A stretch of DNA of 64,000 bases from Ctenosaura bakeri (lineage: Eukaryota; Chordata; Lepidosauria; Squamata; Iguanidae). Both the position numbers and the translations under genes were made by a program. Where the stretch lies: positions 558,001 through 622,000 of the forward strand of contig CAOLHI010001473.1 in the NCBI GenBank assembly GCA_948474755.1, written 5' to 3'. Of the stretch, positions 1 through 12,461 are shown one piece after another. How positions within the stretch are numbered: the first letter of the stretch is position 1; every line of letters starts with the position of its first letter. The notes beneath the pieces are model-generated. The model saw only the letters and a program-made list of their open reading frames with translations, made no database searches and had not been told where the DNA came from.

Positions 1-628
1 TTTAAATTAATTACCGTATAAGTGACCAAACTTATTTTTTAAAATAATTAATTAATTAATTAAAAGGTGGGACACCCAAATAGTTCCAAATGTCAAAATA
101 TGTCTCCTAACCCTGCTGTGGTTGCCCAGTCATGGTTGAAAAAGCAGTGAAAAAAGCACACTTCTCATGAAAGTGACAATGAATCCTTTCCAAAGAGGAA
201 AATGAAAACCCAATAGATATTCAGCAGCAGAGAACAATTTGGAGCTAAAGGAAAAGGAGAATCTCCTCCTTAAGAAGTGGAAGGGAAGATGGGTCAAGAC
301 AGCTTGAATGGAACTGTTCTCTGAAATGGGAAAACCCTAGTAAACTCTGAGAGAAGGACTTTTTATGGGCAGGTTCAAGGGAAGGTCAGTTCGGAAGCTG
401 AAAGAAAAGTCCTTCTATAGTATCCAAGAGAACATACAAAAATGAATAAAGAATTATTTCTTGTAGAATCTTTCAATTGAGGATGTCTCAAAACTCTGAT
501 ACTGCTCAGCTCAGCTTAGGAAAAAAAGGAGGAAGAAGGGGAAATAGTTATACTTAGGACCATACAACACATAGACTTTATCCTTTCAATCTAACCATGA
601 TGTTACCAGGCTGTATACCTACATACCA
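1..628. other. AT-rich intergenic sequence
   Basis: No gene, RNA or named repeat recognised. Confidence 0.6.
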
Positions 629-1526
629 TGATATGGTTTAACTGGTAAATATTAATTGACATGAAATATAAATTATATCCTGTTATGACTGGGAAGCTTG
701 CTGGCAAAGAGGAAATGGCTGCACATGTGCATTGCAAAACTAGGTCAGAGCAGGACCTCAGAGCATGGCTAGGTCATAGTCAGGGAAGTTCTGGTGATAA
801 TGGACTCACAAGTGTCCCTTAATAACTCAGCCTTTAGAAACAACAGCTCCTGAAACTATCTTCACAGAATGACTGATCATTTTCAATCCTCTTCCTTTGT
901 CCACCAAAACTTCCCTTTTGTCTCCTTCTCTGTCCCACCATTAAGGAGCTATCACAATTACCTTCAGTCCTTTGTCATCTAATGCTAAGGCTATTAGCTT
1001 GTTCTGGACCCCATTGTATACTCTGCCAGAGAGCCATTAGCACCTTCTCTCTCAGGGTGGAAAAAGAGTATTTAAATCCTGGTTCTGAGCCAGATAGTTC
1101 GTAATACTCTAGATACAGGCCATCACTCTGTGCTCTGATTCCCATTCTGGTACTACCTTTGGATACTAGTCTGAGCCACATCACATCTCATCTCTCCGGA
1201 TAGGTAAAGATCACTCACTTCGCCTTGACTTCTTGCTATCCATTTTTTCCTCCTTTTCCTTCAGCTAGCCTTGCATGATTGTGAGACTCCATGGATCTTA
1301 TATGTGTATGATTGTTAATTCCCTCAATAAAACAAATATTATTTGAATCTCCAGCTGGTGTCCCTGAATTAGTACCGCTATGCATAGTTGTAAATGATCC
1401 TGCTAGGATACCTCCCTCTTGCAGGCTTCCCCTTTGAGCTAATATTCCCCACTGTATCACAGAGACACTGGCATCATGGGTAGACCTCTGAGTCACACTG
1501 GGTCACCTACATTTTGAGGTAACAAT
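629..1526 (+). repeat. Solo-LTR-like repeat, copy 1
   Basis: Starts TGATATGGTTTAA and ends GTAACA, with AATAAA (about 1327) followed by a GT-rich, U5-like stretch, the usual U3-R-U5 layout. It is homologous along its length to 17653-18684. No internal retroviral region and no matching target duplication seen. Confidence 0.55.
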
Positions 1527-3272
1527 GGCACCATAAGAAAAACATTATCCAGCAGTCCATTCTATCCTCAAGCTTTAATCGTACTACAAATACATTGTCA
1601 CTGTAATCCTATATTCTTAATTGGGGCCATTTTGCTCATAATAGCATTTCATGACAGATTGCAACCTACTCTGTACAAGCTCTAATGCTGCCGGGGTTAC
1701 TTCCTACTCACCCTCCAACTTTTGTAGTTCTGGCTGCAGTCTGGTCAAGAAGGGAGAAAGGTTTTTCTTCTTATAGCTCCTCCTCCTCCCTCTTTCCAGC
1801 ACCAGGAATGCTGAGAAATCACATCATGATCTAAGTTTTTTTTTTTTTTTTGTAGGATTAAACACTTGCTCATTCCATAGGTCTTCAACTTTGATTACTA
1901 TGCAAGCAGACTTGCAAGGAGTGGGCTCATAAAGATTGTTGCCTAGGACAAAATGGCACATAGTTTGGTCCTCATCCCCACCCAAATTATTTAGCTACCT
2001 TGGAATGTAAATTCTGTGAACACACCTCTCTGGCAGGAAAAATAAAATGTTTTAACAGAAACCATAATAACTGGAACAGTAAAGGAGGGAAAGAGAGAGA
2101 ATCACCACCATTGCCCCAAAACTGTGAAACCTAGATACCTTAAACTTGTCATGGATATAAAGGAGATCCTCAGTGTATATAGATCTGTGTGATTTTGTTT
2201 TTTAAATGGATTGTTAATTTTAATTAATTAAAAACTGTCTGTAGCCTGTGGTAGGCACCACAATCCTCAAAAGAAGAGAGTTCCCCAAGTGTAGGAATCT
2301 CCTGAAAAGCACAAAGTCTTGAGGTCTGGTATAAATACTTGCAGCTGGTTTTGGGTGAGCTAGAACCAGCCTTATTAAATCTGGTCACTCAGTTTCTGGT
2401 CTCCATTTCTAGTGTCTCCACTGCTACTATAACACGGGCCCTACTGCTGTGTAACCTAGCTGCCTGGTGAACCTTGCCTGCTCTGGATTGTGTGTGTGCA
2501 TGTAAATCTATATGTGTAAGCCTGGAAAAGTTACTTCTTGGAGTGAGTGACTAGAATCCCCCAGCCAATATGGCCAGGGGGAAAAATTGTAAATTAGGCC
2601 CACAAAAAATGACAGGGGAAAAAAAAGAAAAACACATACTAAAGGTCACTTCAGTGATTGGCAGATTCTTGTCCAAGATGTTCCCACGATGTGTAGTATT
2701 AGCATTTGACTTTCCTTCCAGAGAGAGATTATCTACTGATAGCTTTCTTCAGGTGCCCAGTGTAGTAGAGAGCTAGTAGCATAATCATGGTATTTTCACA
2801 TTTTTATAAACTCACAACTGGAGAAAGCAAGGACTCCTGTTTGGGAAAAGATGGTCTTGAAAAATGTTCAGAAGGAGCACTTGGTGCAAAATATAATGAA
2901 AGTTCCTGTTGTCACTGTTGTGTCACTGAAAACATATTACAACAGTACTCTGGCATGTCCATTCTTCCTATAAAATTACATGTTTTGTTCAAAATTCTGC
3001 TTTGAATGAATATCACCCAAAATGGCTTAGGTCCATTTCTTCATTTCATGATCTGCCATTTCCAAGGGCTGTTTCTTATGTTTCACTTTGTTAATTGATA
3101 CAGTCATTCAATTATAATATATCACAAAAATCATAACATAAGATATGGATGCAATTTTCTAATTTTGTTCTAGAAGAAGTAATTTGTAATCTTAGCAATT
3201 TTCTTCCCACTGCAAGGAAGCTGTTGAAAACCATGCAGTTTTCAAAGCCTTTTTGTAATTCCAGTTTTATTC
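1527..3272. other. Intergenic sequence, nothing recognised
   Basis: AT-rich, with a T-run at 1839-1852. Short open frames here (for example 2570-2776) have no recognisable domain and are likely chance. Confidence 0.55.
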
Positions 3273-3422
3273 TGCACGAAATGTGCATGTGGTTGTTTTG
3301 TGCAGAAAGCATGTTCTCTGGAGGAAACAGCACTTTCTGTGCAGAAAAAAATATTTCTGCTTCCTGTGCAAACATTTGCTGTTTTCTGTGCAAAACAACC
3401 ATGTGTGAATTTTGCACAGAAT
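3273..3422. repeat. Foldback repeat with TTTTGTGCAGAAA arms
   Basis: Left arm (atgtggttgttttgtgcaga) pairs with right arm (tctgtgcaaaacaaccatg), and the middle repeats ttctgtgcagaaa. Short frames on both strands across it are by-products of the inverted repeat. Boundaries approximate. Confidence 0.6.
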
Positions 3423-4298
3423 ATGTCCTGAATTGTAAAGATTCTTGTCATCATTGTATTGTAAAGATTTCACTCATCAGGGCTTCTCTACACTCAAAAA
3501 AGATATTCTTGGCTATTTTAAAAATATTTTAAAATATTCTTTCAATTCATAATAGGAAGAGCATCCAAATATAGAAATCATTTCTTTGAGAAGATGAAAT
3601 GGTAGCAAGACACTCCTCTGCAAATCTTTGCAAAACTATCACCCTATGAGAAATTGTAAAAAGCCCCCACCTCAAAAGCCTGTCCACCATCTGTCATAAG
3701 AACCCGGCTTGAAAATATTCACCCCAGCCTGACCCTTAATTATCTTTCAGCTTACACGGAATTGAAACTCATCCTGTTTTTGACTTCAGACGTGATGTTA
3801 GCATGTTATGTTTGCATTTGGCCCAGGTTCTCTCCATGCCAAAAAACCTCTCCAAGTAGGTAGCTACCAGGTTGATTTCAAGTTCGTTGGGTCTGCCATT
3901 AAAAATGTGATAGCAAAAGAAGTGTGCAATACATATTGTTTTATATTTCTCATTTTACATTTCTCACTTTTCTCAATGATATGAAATCCCAAGTCTATTT
4001 TAGAATGATGGTCTACAGAGGAATAGGATTTTAGAGACTAATTTCACAGAACCAGCTTACTTGGAGGAATACAGATTAAGTAGGAAGGCAAATAGGTAGA
4101 TCATGATATCCTAAAGCAGCATCAGTGCCTCTCCACTAAGCAGCGGTGCCACCTCCAGTTCTTATGCACAATGTCATTTGTAACATGCAATTTGATACAG
4201 AGTTGTCCTAAAAGACATTCCATTTCAATCAATCATGCTAGTTTGAGCAATCTTTTTTCCTGGGTTGTTATGCATTGGCTTGTGTCTTCTATACATGC

Positions 4299-4482
4299 CA
4301 GCAGTGGCTTGTTGTTCCCCTATCTGTGGGACACTGAATCCAGATTTCAATGAAGGCTTTAAAGGTGCTGAACCCTATCCCCCAAATAAGGTGAGTGCCT
4401 TAGATAGCTCCTTTAACACTGTCCAAAAATATGGAGTGGATTCACCATCCCATGACATGGGAGCTAGCAGCCACCACTGTGG
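4299..4482. repeat. Dispersed inverted-repeat element, family U, copy 1
   Basis: Left part (gacactgaatccag..) pairs with right part (ggattcaccatcccatgacatgggagc). The centre has ttagatagctcctttaa. Related copies are at 39092, 47636, 54650, 55535, 56822 and 61045. Class unknown. Confidence 0.55.
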
Positions 4483-5174
4483 TATGTCTCATGTGGGAGC
4501 ACTGCAGATGAGTAGAGATGTGATTGATGTGTGCCATGGTGTTGTCAGGAAGTGCTGTAGGAGTGTTGGCTCGTATTGATATAACATCTCTTGTTTTCTA
4601 CAAGTATTACATTTCTTTCTATTTTGCTTGTGGGAGGACAGAGGGTCAAATGATGATATGTTGTCTTGCAGTGTAGGAGACCAAAGGGACTGGGCTGCTT
4701 ATTCCAAAGAAATACATTTAGGATTGGCGCATTGTTTTCCTAACACTGTTGTCTAAATTGTAAGAGACTAGTAATAGCATGAAATTTTTTAGTTGTTAAT
4801 AAATCCACCAGAGGGAGCTCCTATGGTCTTCTAAGCATAAGAGATGCTGTACTAAGAAACAAACATCTATTATCAGTGTGAAAAATACACTGGAATAGCA
4901 AAAGACATTTTTTACTCCTTAATGAAAATCTGTTTTTGTTACATACTTGCAATTTCGCAATCTAGTAGGTCTTTTAATATTGTATCGGAGAGACGTTTTC
5001 AGACTATCCCTAGCTTTGTTTTTCTAAGAATTAAGATAAAATATTGCTACCGAAAAAGTAGGTCTTGAATTTCAGCTTAAGGTGTAGTCAATAGGAGATA
5101 ATTGTTATTATCACTAGTAAATAAAATAAGTCTTTTACGAGAATGGAATTATGTGATAGATGAACATTGACAAA

Positions 5175-5283
5175 TGTGGCCCTTCAGAATGTTATTGGAC
5201 TTCTGCTCCCATTGTTCTCCACCACAGACCATGGTACCTATGGCTGACGGGAACTGCAATCAACAATATCAGGAAAGCTACTC
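5175..5283. repeat. CTCCAGATGTTGTTGGACTAC-type short repeat
   Basis: Reads ttcagaatgttattggactt with gctcccattgttctcc, a decayed copy of the widespread reptile repeat built on 'ccagatgttgttggactaca'. Probably a hAT-type MITE. Confidence 0.45.
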
Positions 5284-6244
5284 TTTTGCCACCTCTCAGA
5301 GATATAAAGCATGTAGTTAGACCTCAGTTTGTACATTTCTGTTGACAATTATCTGATCTTTGTGATTCTGTGACTTCTTCACATTGTTTCCTGAAGTGTT
5401 CTTCTTCTGTAACATGTCTTTCAAGGACCATTAATTCAGTAACCCACTAGTTTAACAATTTATTTTGTTCTGTTTAGTCAACTTCATTTTGCTCCCAACT
5501 TTGGGTGAAGATAAAGCTCAAAGCATGTAAGCACAAGCTATAAATTAAGCTTCAAATAAATTACCTTTCAGGATTTGAAAGAATTTTCTTATCTTGTCAG
5601 AAATTCATTCACAATGCTTATTTTAGGATTTTCACAGACCTCCTGAGACTTTTGAAAAAAGAATAGTTTTCCCCAGTAGCAAACACACACCCATGGTCCA
5701 CAACTGCTGATCTTCTGAGACTGTTGCTCAGGGAAGGAATTCACACTGGAATTTTTTTTGTCATGTGCATCAAACGAGTCAGAGAGAGCCTCAGCAACAG
5801 AACAGAAGATGATTCCCATACCTCCAAAGCCCTCGTGTGATTCTAGTTATGGGCGTGAGGAGAGAGAAGTCCTTTGCATGGACTGAGGAAAATATCTGTC
5901 CAACTGGTGGTACTGATACATCACACTAGGACACGGGAGAGCAGCTTATCTGCTGTGGCTCACTGTTTATGGAATACCCTTTCCTTGGAAGGTCAGTTGG
6001 TGCCAGCATTGGTTAAGATTAGGTGCCAAGTTAAAACATGTGTTTTTGTTAAATCCTCTGGGGTCTAATCTTATTACTTCTTAAAGGGTGCAAGTACATG
6101 ATACTAACTGGTTTAGCCTTTTCTACTGTTTTAACCTGATGATCCATTTAATATGCTTTTATCCTGTTGAAATTATTCTGTTTTTTTAATTTGCAATTGC
6201 GTGCTATCCTGAGATCCCATAACAAAGGGCAGGATATAAATATT

Positions 6245-6292
6245 TGAATGAATGAATGAATGAATGAATGAATAAATAAATAAATAAATAAT
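6245..6292. repeat. Microsatellite (GAAT)n-(AAAT)n
   Basis: Tetranucleotide run, first gaat then aaat units. Confidence 0.95.
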
Positions 6293-6592
6293 GCAAGCCA
6301 TGAGCCTGCTCTACACATATGGCTTCTTTGTGTAGCTTAGAGCTCTGCAACTGGGGTTTCAGACCTGTTCCTTCCTGCTGAATGTTATGGAAGATAGAAA
6401 AGGGACACTGAGAGTGACTATCCTTCACCTTCATGACATGAAATTTAAATGCCTGAACTGAGGAATTTCACTGGAGATAGAATTGTACCAGGTATGATTT
6501 CATTCTGTTCCTTATCACTTAACAAGAAAAGCTGTGTCAGGTGGGATTTCTCCACCAAGTTAATGTTTTCAGGGTCCACACGAAACAACCCG

Positions 6593-6772
6593 GAACATTT
6601 CCGCATGACACTCTTAAAGCGCAATGATTCCACTTTTGACGTCCTATGGAATCCTGGGGTTTGCAGTTCCAGGAGGGGCCAGCTGGCCCCTCCCAAAACT
6701 GCAAACCCCAGGATTCCATAGGAGGTTGAAAGTGGAATCATCGCGCTATCAGAGTGTCGTGTGGAAATGGCC
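6593..6772. mobile_element. Palindromic DNA transposon, family A
   Basis: A 180-bp foldback with the same inner arm as 59255-59433 but more diverged. The flanking 3-bp duplication is CCG (6590-6592 and 6773-6775). The overlapping open frames on both strands are products of the palindrome, not genes. Confidence 0.8.
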
Positions 6773-7000
6773 CCGGAGTCCTCATGTTTCTTCCTTTTAT
6801 AGACATCAGTCCTCTGTTCAAAGGGCTGTCAGAGAACAGTCATGTCTCCATGTCTTTGGAAGCATCCTCTATCTGCCTAGTTCAAGTTTGGTTTAAAGAC
6901 CTAAAGGAGGGAGACTGGGCAATTTGAAGTTGACAATGACAGTGCTTGGGTCCCACTTTGCCTTGGGTCCCACTCTGAGAGAAATGTGGCATGTAAATAT

Positions 7001-7042
7001 AATAAATAAAATAGAAAAATAAAATAAAATAAAATAAAATAA
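7001..7042. repeat. Microsatellite (AAAAT)n
   Basis: A-rich pentanucleotide run. Confidence 0.9.
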
Positions 7043-7410
7043 TGTGATGCCAGGCATACCAGGCACATGGGTCATCTGCTCACAATAATCTCTATTTTTG
7101 CTTAAACCATACTACTTATTTTTAAATTTGTTTTTATACAGGTAAATTGGCCTGTTCCAATGTTATGAAAATTACTGTCTTCGTGAGTCCTGTTTGTTGA
7201 TAATGCACCAATGGTCATTCTAAGGCTAGCGGGTTTTTTTTTAACTGCAGCTCCCAAATTCCCTAGCCAGTACTCTCACTGGTGAGGCTGAATGGAGGGT
7301 GTGTATGAGTCATGCTGGAGCTCTTGTTTCTCACAAGGAACTGTGGAAAAACTGTTGTTGGTGTTCCATGGTCAGATAGTAGAACAAATCTGAGCAGCTA
7401 TTGGATGTTA

Positions 7411-7445
7411 TAGAATCATAGAATCATAGAAATATAGAGTTGGTA
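7411..7445 (-). repeat. CR1 3' terminal repeat remnant
   Basis: Carries atagaatcatagaatcatag, the CR1 tail repeat, with no recognisable CR1 body beside it. Confidence 0.5.
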
Positions 7446-7842
7446 TATTTTAAAGGATGCAAAGATTAACCGTTATGTGCTTGTTTATTCCAACAATCCT
7501 AGTAGACTACACGACATTTAATAGTTTGATCCATTTAAGCCTATAGCTCTTCCTGTGCTCTGTCTTAAAACTCAAACTGTAGCATTATGACTTCATGTTG
7601 TCAGCCTTCTCCATCTTCTCACTTCTCTTTCTACCCCCTTGCCTCCTGCTTTTTAAAATCTTTCCTGATTTAGTGAGCTGGAGATCCCAACATGTAGCCT
7701 ATTACTTTGTCCATATTTTGCCAGTCTTAAGAAGGGTATTGCCTGACTGTGGAGTTTTGACTGATTTCTAGTGCCATTTGGAAATACAAGCCAATCGCAT
7801 GGAGATGTCTGAGGTTGGGTATAGTATGTGGGCATGTAAATC

Positions 7843-8020
7843 ATAGAATCATACAGTTGGAAGAGACCCCAGGGGCCATCCAGTCCAACTCTCTGCTATG
7901 CAGGAACACACACCAAAGCACTCCCAACAGATGGCCATCCAGCTTCTGCTTAAAAACCTCCAAAGAAGGAGACTCTACGACACTCCGAGGCAGCATATTC
8001 CATTGCTGAATGTTCCCCAG
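7843..8020 (-). mobile_element. CR1 3' UTR end fragment
   Basis: Starts aatcatagaatcatacagtt and continues through ggggccatccagtccaac, closely matching the 3' end of the CR1 copy at 46757. Only the last ~170 bp inserted. Confidence 0.82.
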
Positions 8021-9009
8021 AAATCAGGGGATGCCATGTAACTCAGTCATTTTGAAAATAGTGCCAGAAGACAACTGTGTAAGGTAGTCCAACAGGTTTA
8101 GCCACTTGGAGGTGGTTTCTGAAACTTTCCATGTTAAGAAACATTGGCATTACTGTATCAGCAGCTATTCTTGTCTAAAGATGATCCTAAAAATAACCAA
8201 TAATTTCCAACAGCTACTATTTTGAACTAAAAATGTTGCTCCCTCCAAAAAAACTGCTGCATAAGAGCAATTCATAGGAATTACCTGAAGACCCTAAATT
8301 TTAGGACTTAAATTCAACAACCATTTTCATTTGGAAATGGTCCCTTAAAATAGCCAACAATTTCTAATGACAGTTATTTTAATTTCAAGAGAGTCCCTAA
8401 AAAAATAAAATTAGGGCCATTGGAAGGAAACAACTCAATGCATTTTAGTGGCAATTTTGCATCCCTTTTTTTAGTAAGCCCCTCCATAAACCATTGGCCA
8501 AAGGAAGCTGATACAGAACAGGAGACTGTATTGAGGAAGGGAATTATAACAGTGTGAGAGAGTTAGCAAGGGAGCCATCTTGTTGAGTATGTCACAGCTG
8601 TGTCCTGTGCAGCTGCACAAGTTATTTTGCTCCCCTAATTATAGGACTATGCAGGATGTTCATTAGGCAGCAACCACCCTCTCTTAGTCACAGGAACAGT
8701 GCAGCTTCTCCATATGTTTTGAAAAGTAGCATCTTTTTCTGAAAGGGAAGTACTGTGTTCAGGGATGTTAGCTCAGGCAAATAGTCAATTGATCGTGGCT
8801 TTGCAAAATAGATTTTTTTCACTGGTCTGGAAAATAATTTTACACTATAAAAAGAAATAATATTATATTTACATCAATATTTAATTAGGATTTTATTAAG
8901 CTTTTCAAAGATGTATAAACAAGGTACATAATGATTTTGAGAGGGTAGCTATGTGAGAGCTCATGTGGTATTGTAGTTTGAGTGTTTGACTAAAATTCTG
9001 GAAGACCAG

Positions 9010-9211
9010 TACCATTTCTGCACAACACTGTTATAGTGCTACTATTCCAGTTTCAACATCCTGTGGAATCCTGGAGTCTGTAGTTTCCTGAGGCCAAAGA
9101 GCTCTCTGGCTGAGAATTCTAAATGTCCCTCCCTAAACTGCAAACCCCAGGATTCCATGGGATGTTGAAAATAGAATAATAGCACTATAACAGTATAGTG
9201 TCGAAATGGCC
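9010..9211. mobile_element. Palindromic DNA transposon, family A, inserted in a SINE
   Basis: 202-bp foldback, older (arms clearly diverged), with ends related to GGCCATTTC. The flanking duplication is CAG (9007-9009 and 9212-9214). The tRNA-SINE sequence reads through across the insertion once the element and one CAG are removed. Confidence 0.8.
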
Positions 9212-9343
9212 CAGGATTTGAATTCTAGCTTGGTCATGGAAACCCAGCTGGTGTTGTTGTCCAAGTCACATTCTCTCAGCCTAAGAGGAAGGCATTGGTA
9301 AATCCCTTCTGAACAGAGTTTTCCAAGAAATCCCTATGATAGA

Positions 9344-9744
9344 GACCCTTTCCACATGAAATTTGCCGTGCGAAAGGGCACCTGGAGCATTGCGCGATTG
9401 TGAGGAGCCATCTGTATGATGCACTCACAATCGTGCGATGCTCCAGGGGCCGGCAGGCACCAATTGTGCACCTTTTCATTTTCGGCTGGAAGCTGAAAAT
9501 GGTACATGATCACGCATTGCTCCTGGGCATGTGGAGCCTCCGGAGCCGCGCCAGTTGTGCTTCCTACTCCAGCACAGCCTGGGAAACTCCCAGGCTGCAC
9601 TGCAGAAGGAAGAGGTGGAGCTCTCGTGAGAGCAGGCAGCTTGTGCGGAGTTGAAGCAGCACAGACGCGAGAGCCTCTCTCCGGAGGCTGTTCGTGCGAA
9701 CCCCGCACCCCAGCGCTGGAAAAAGGTAAGGTGCGGAAAGGGCC
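9344..9744. mobile_element. GC-rich DNA transposon, family B, copy 1
   Basis: 401 bp with ends GACCCTTTCC..GGAAAGGGCC and a 3-bp duplication AGA (9341-9343, 9745-9747), inserted in the same SINE as the 9010 element. It has an outer inverted block near the left end (gcattgcgcgattgtgag.. / ..ctcacaatcgtgcgatgc), a central stem of ATTTTCGGCT/AGCTGAAAAT type near 9477-9500, and a right part ending gaaaaaggtaaggtgcgg. Open frames in it are GC-driven and not shared between copies. Confidence 0.75.
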
Positions 9745-9814
9745 AGAGTCATCATAAATTGGAAAAGAGTTGAAGGTACCCTGCAACAAGCCATGTTAGC
9801 TTGTGCAGAAAAAA

Positions 9815-10288
9815 GAGAACAACCTGGTGGCACTTGGATGATTGACAAATAAATGAGGACATAAAATTTTCTGAACTAGAATCCACTACATCTGAACCTC
9901 ACTGGATTAGCTTCATATTCTTCTTTCTCACATTTTGACTTATTAGCCCATGTGTAGTTAGCCTACTCCTACTGTATATTTTTAACAAAAGTCAAGCGAT
10001 GAATGGGGAAAAGTAGCATACCTTTATTATTTCTACATGTTGAAAGAAATTTTGCCAAATGTTGCAACATCTGTTAGAGCAGGGCCAACAAGCCTCCCTT
10101 TCCACTGGCTATTGTTGGATGGAGATTCTGAGACTAGAAGTTAAAAACATCTGGAAACCCAAAGGTCCCCCATCCTATGTTATAGCCTAGTATAAAACTG
10201 TGGGACTAGTGTTGTCTCTTGGAAAACATTCAAAGATGTTAATCCAAATCTTTAATTCTCTGCCTTGCAGTTGCTATGGCTACTAGAT
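9815..10288. other. Intergenic, old repeats only
   Basis: Holds a piece of the 'aacctggtggcacttgg' repeat (9818-9895) and a decayed piece of the ccagatgttgttggac MITE (10075-10180). No gene seen. Confidence 0.5.
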
Positions 10289-10291
10289 CAA

Positions 10292-10723
10292 GGCCCTTTT
10301 CACACACCAGTTATGTTGCAAAATGGCCTTGGGAGCATTGCACGATTGCGAGAACCATTTCACATGACATCCTCACAATCGTACAATGTTTCCAAGGCCA
10401 GTAGGCAGCGATCATGCATTATATCATTTTTGGCATGTTGCTGAAAATGATGCACGATCACGCTTCCCTCCCGGGCTCCACACACACTTACTTTGCATGC
10501 GGAGGCTCCAGAGGCGCGGCCATCACGCTTCCTCCCCCAGCGCAGCCTGAGAAAGTACCCAACTGCACTGTGGAAGGAAGGGGAGGAGTGCTCACGCTTC
10601 CTTCCGGCCAGCACAGAGCTGGTGTGGAAGAGAAGCAGAGGGAAAGCGAGTGCCTCTTGCAAGAGGCTTCTCATGTGATTCCCTCACGCCGACGCTAGAA
10701 AAAGGTAAGGTGTGAAAAGGGCC
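10292..10723. mobile_element. GC-rich DNA transposon, family B, copy 2
   Basis: 432 bp, ends GGCCCTTTTCACAC..GTGTGAAAAGGGCC, with 3-bp duplication CAA (10289-10291, 10724-10726). Same layout as copy 1, including the left inverted block and the gaaaaaggtaagg right end. Confidence 0.78.
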
Positions 10724-10726
10724 CAA

Positions 10727-12461
10727 ATCCATGGTGTCTCTATGGCTTAAGGCTTACCTCTTAAAAGTGTGCCCTAGCAAAAACAAACTAGGCAGTACAT
10801 CTGATCTTTCTCAAGAGAGCTGCAGTACCTGTTAGGGCTGATGGAACACTTCTTGGCAATTTCCCATGACCTTTTCCACACTAGAAGTAACAAACTGCAA
10901 GTAACAACATTAGTTTGGATTTTTTTTTGGTAATGAAGATGTAATGGAGCCAAATTTCAAAGATAACTTAATGATTAAGAATGAAATGTATTAAGGTAAT
11001 GAGCAAGATTCTTGTTACTTTCAAAAGTTACCTTTAACAGGAATTTTTGTAGGTATTTTGGGAGGTATTTTTCAAACATTGTGATATAGTCATTGCATTC
11101 CAAAGGGTACTTTGCTTCAAAGGGTAACAGAAAGTAATGGAAAAGTAATGAACAGCATAAGTAATATACTTGTGTTCACTGCACCAAATAATAGCAACAG
11201 GATACTACCAAAACACTATAACATGTATCAGAATGAATTATATTAAAAAGTAACTTCTAAGCTCTGTCTATGGTTTATGCAAAGCTTTGTCAAAGTTCCA
11301 TTGTCTAGCTGGTTCCTCCTTGCAACCTCATTTCTCTGCCTTCCAGTATTTCTTTGGCTCCCTGCTTTGCAGTTCCCTGCTTAGTTTGTTCTTATTTCCA
11401 TTAAATGGTCTATTTTATGCCATCATTCTTAGCCATCTCATTTCCTTTCACTACCCCCTAACCAAACAACAAACATCATCAGAATCCATTTGTACTTTCC
11501 CTATATCCTCGGTTCTTTTCCTAAAGTTTTGCCTACCATCCTCTCTGGAATCTCTTCTCGTCTATTCTGTATTGTCTATTCTTACTCCCATCTTGCTTCT
11601 GGGCTTCCTATACCTGGATTCCGTGTCTACTGAGACCTCTTCTCAGTTTTCAGGGCCTTCCACAGTGCTGTTACCCCCAAAGGTGGGGTACCTTGAGGTC
11701 CACCAGCAGTGATGGTGTCTCCTTTAGAAATTGGTGGGATTACAGCTCAGAGGAGGCCTGCAAGAGAGAGGTAACTGCAAGATCTTTTTACCTGTTTATA
11801 ACAGTACTAGCTGTAGGACTCCTGTTGAAGGTTTAAACAGGGTGGTTTTTATTGAAAATCAACAGACACGCACACAAGAAATCAGGCAGTGTCACAAACT
11901 ATATGGGGCTAGTGAAGGGAGAAGTGAGATAGGTTGGACAGAGAGAGATTTTGGGTGTAAAGGGTGACATTTACCAGTCCTGGAGCACAGGATTGAAGAG
12001 GAGTGGCTCAAACAAGAGTTTGAGGGCAGTACAGAGGAACGAGAATCTGGGGTACAGCATGGCACGCAAAGTGCTAACAAATTACTTGGGCTGGAGCTGT
12101 TTTTTTAATACTCTTTTTCCTACCTTGAAGGGGCAAGCGTTAACTGCTTCCTGGCAGAATAAGCAAAAGGTGTCTGGAATGGACTAACGGCCTTACTTTG
12201 AGTTATGAAACATTGATGGGAGTCCTGACAGTCTCTTAATGTCTTCGTTGGGTAAGGTGAATGGGGAAAGTCTCTGTAAGAAATGTGCACAGCAGTTTAG
12301 TTTACTATTGTAAACAGTTTAGTTTACTTGGCAGTTTAGTTTACTATTATCTTGGTTGCCTTTATTATTGAAAGGATTATTGGAAGCCTATTAATGCTAG
12401 GATTTCCCACTTAATTCTTCTTGACCTTATGAACTGGCCATGCTGAGGCCATCTTGACTTG
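10727..12461. other. Intergenic sequence, nothing recognised
   Basis: A 141-codon frame at 11287-11712 is pyrimidine-rich, giving a leucine/serine/phenylalanine-rich product with no domain; most likely chance. Confidence 0.5.

Larger units (their letters stand above)
8954..9788 (+). repeat. Lizard-type tRNA SINE, split by two transposons
   Basis: Begins gagagctcatgtggtat.., continues after 9214 (..gtcacattctctcagcct.., ..ttccaagaaatccctatga) and resumes after 9747 (gtcatcataaattgg.. ..gaaggtaccctgcaacaa). The gaps are exactly the elements at 9010-9211 and 9344-9744. Confidence 0.8.

Noticed and set aside
6445..6896. Matching frames on both strands
   Set aside because: They are mirror products of the palindromic transposon at 6593-6772.
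11287..11712. 141-codon hydrophobic frame
   Set aside because: Pyrimidine-rich strand giving L/S/F-rich sequence; no domain, no splice context and no codon-use signal.
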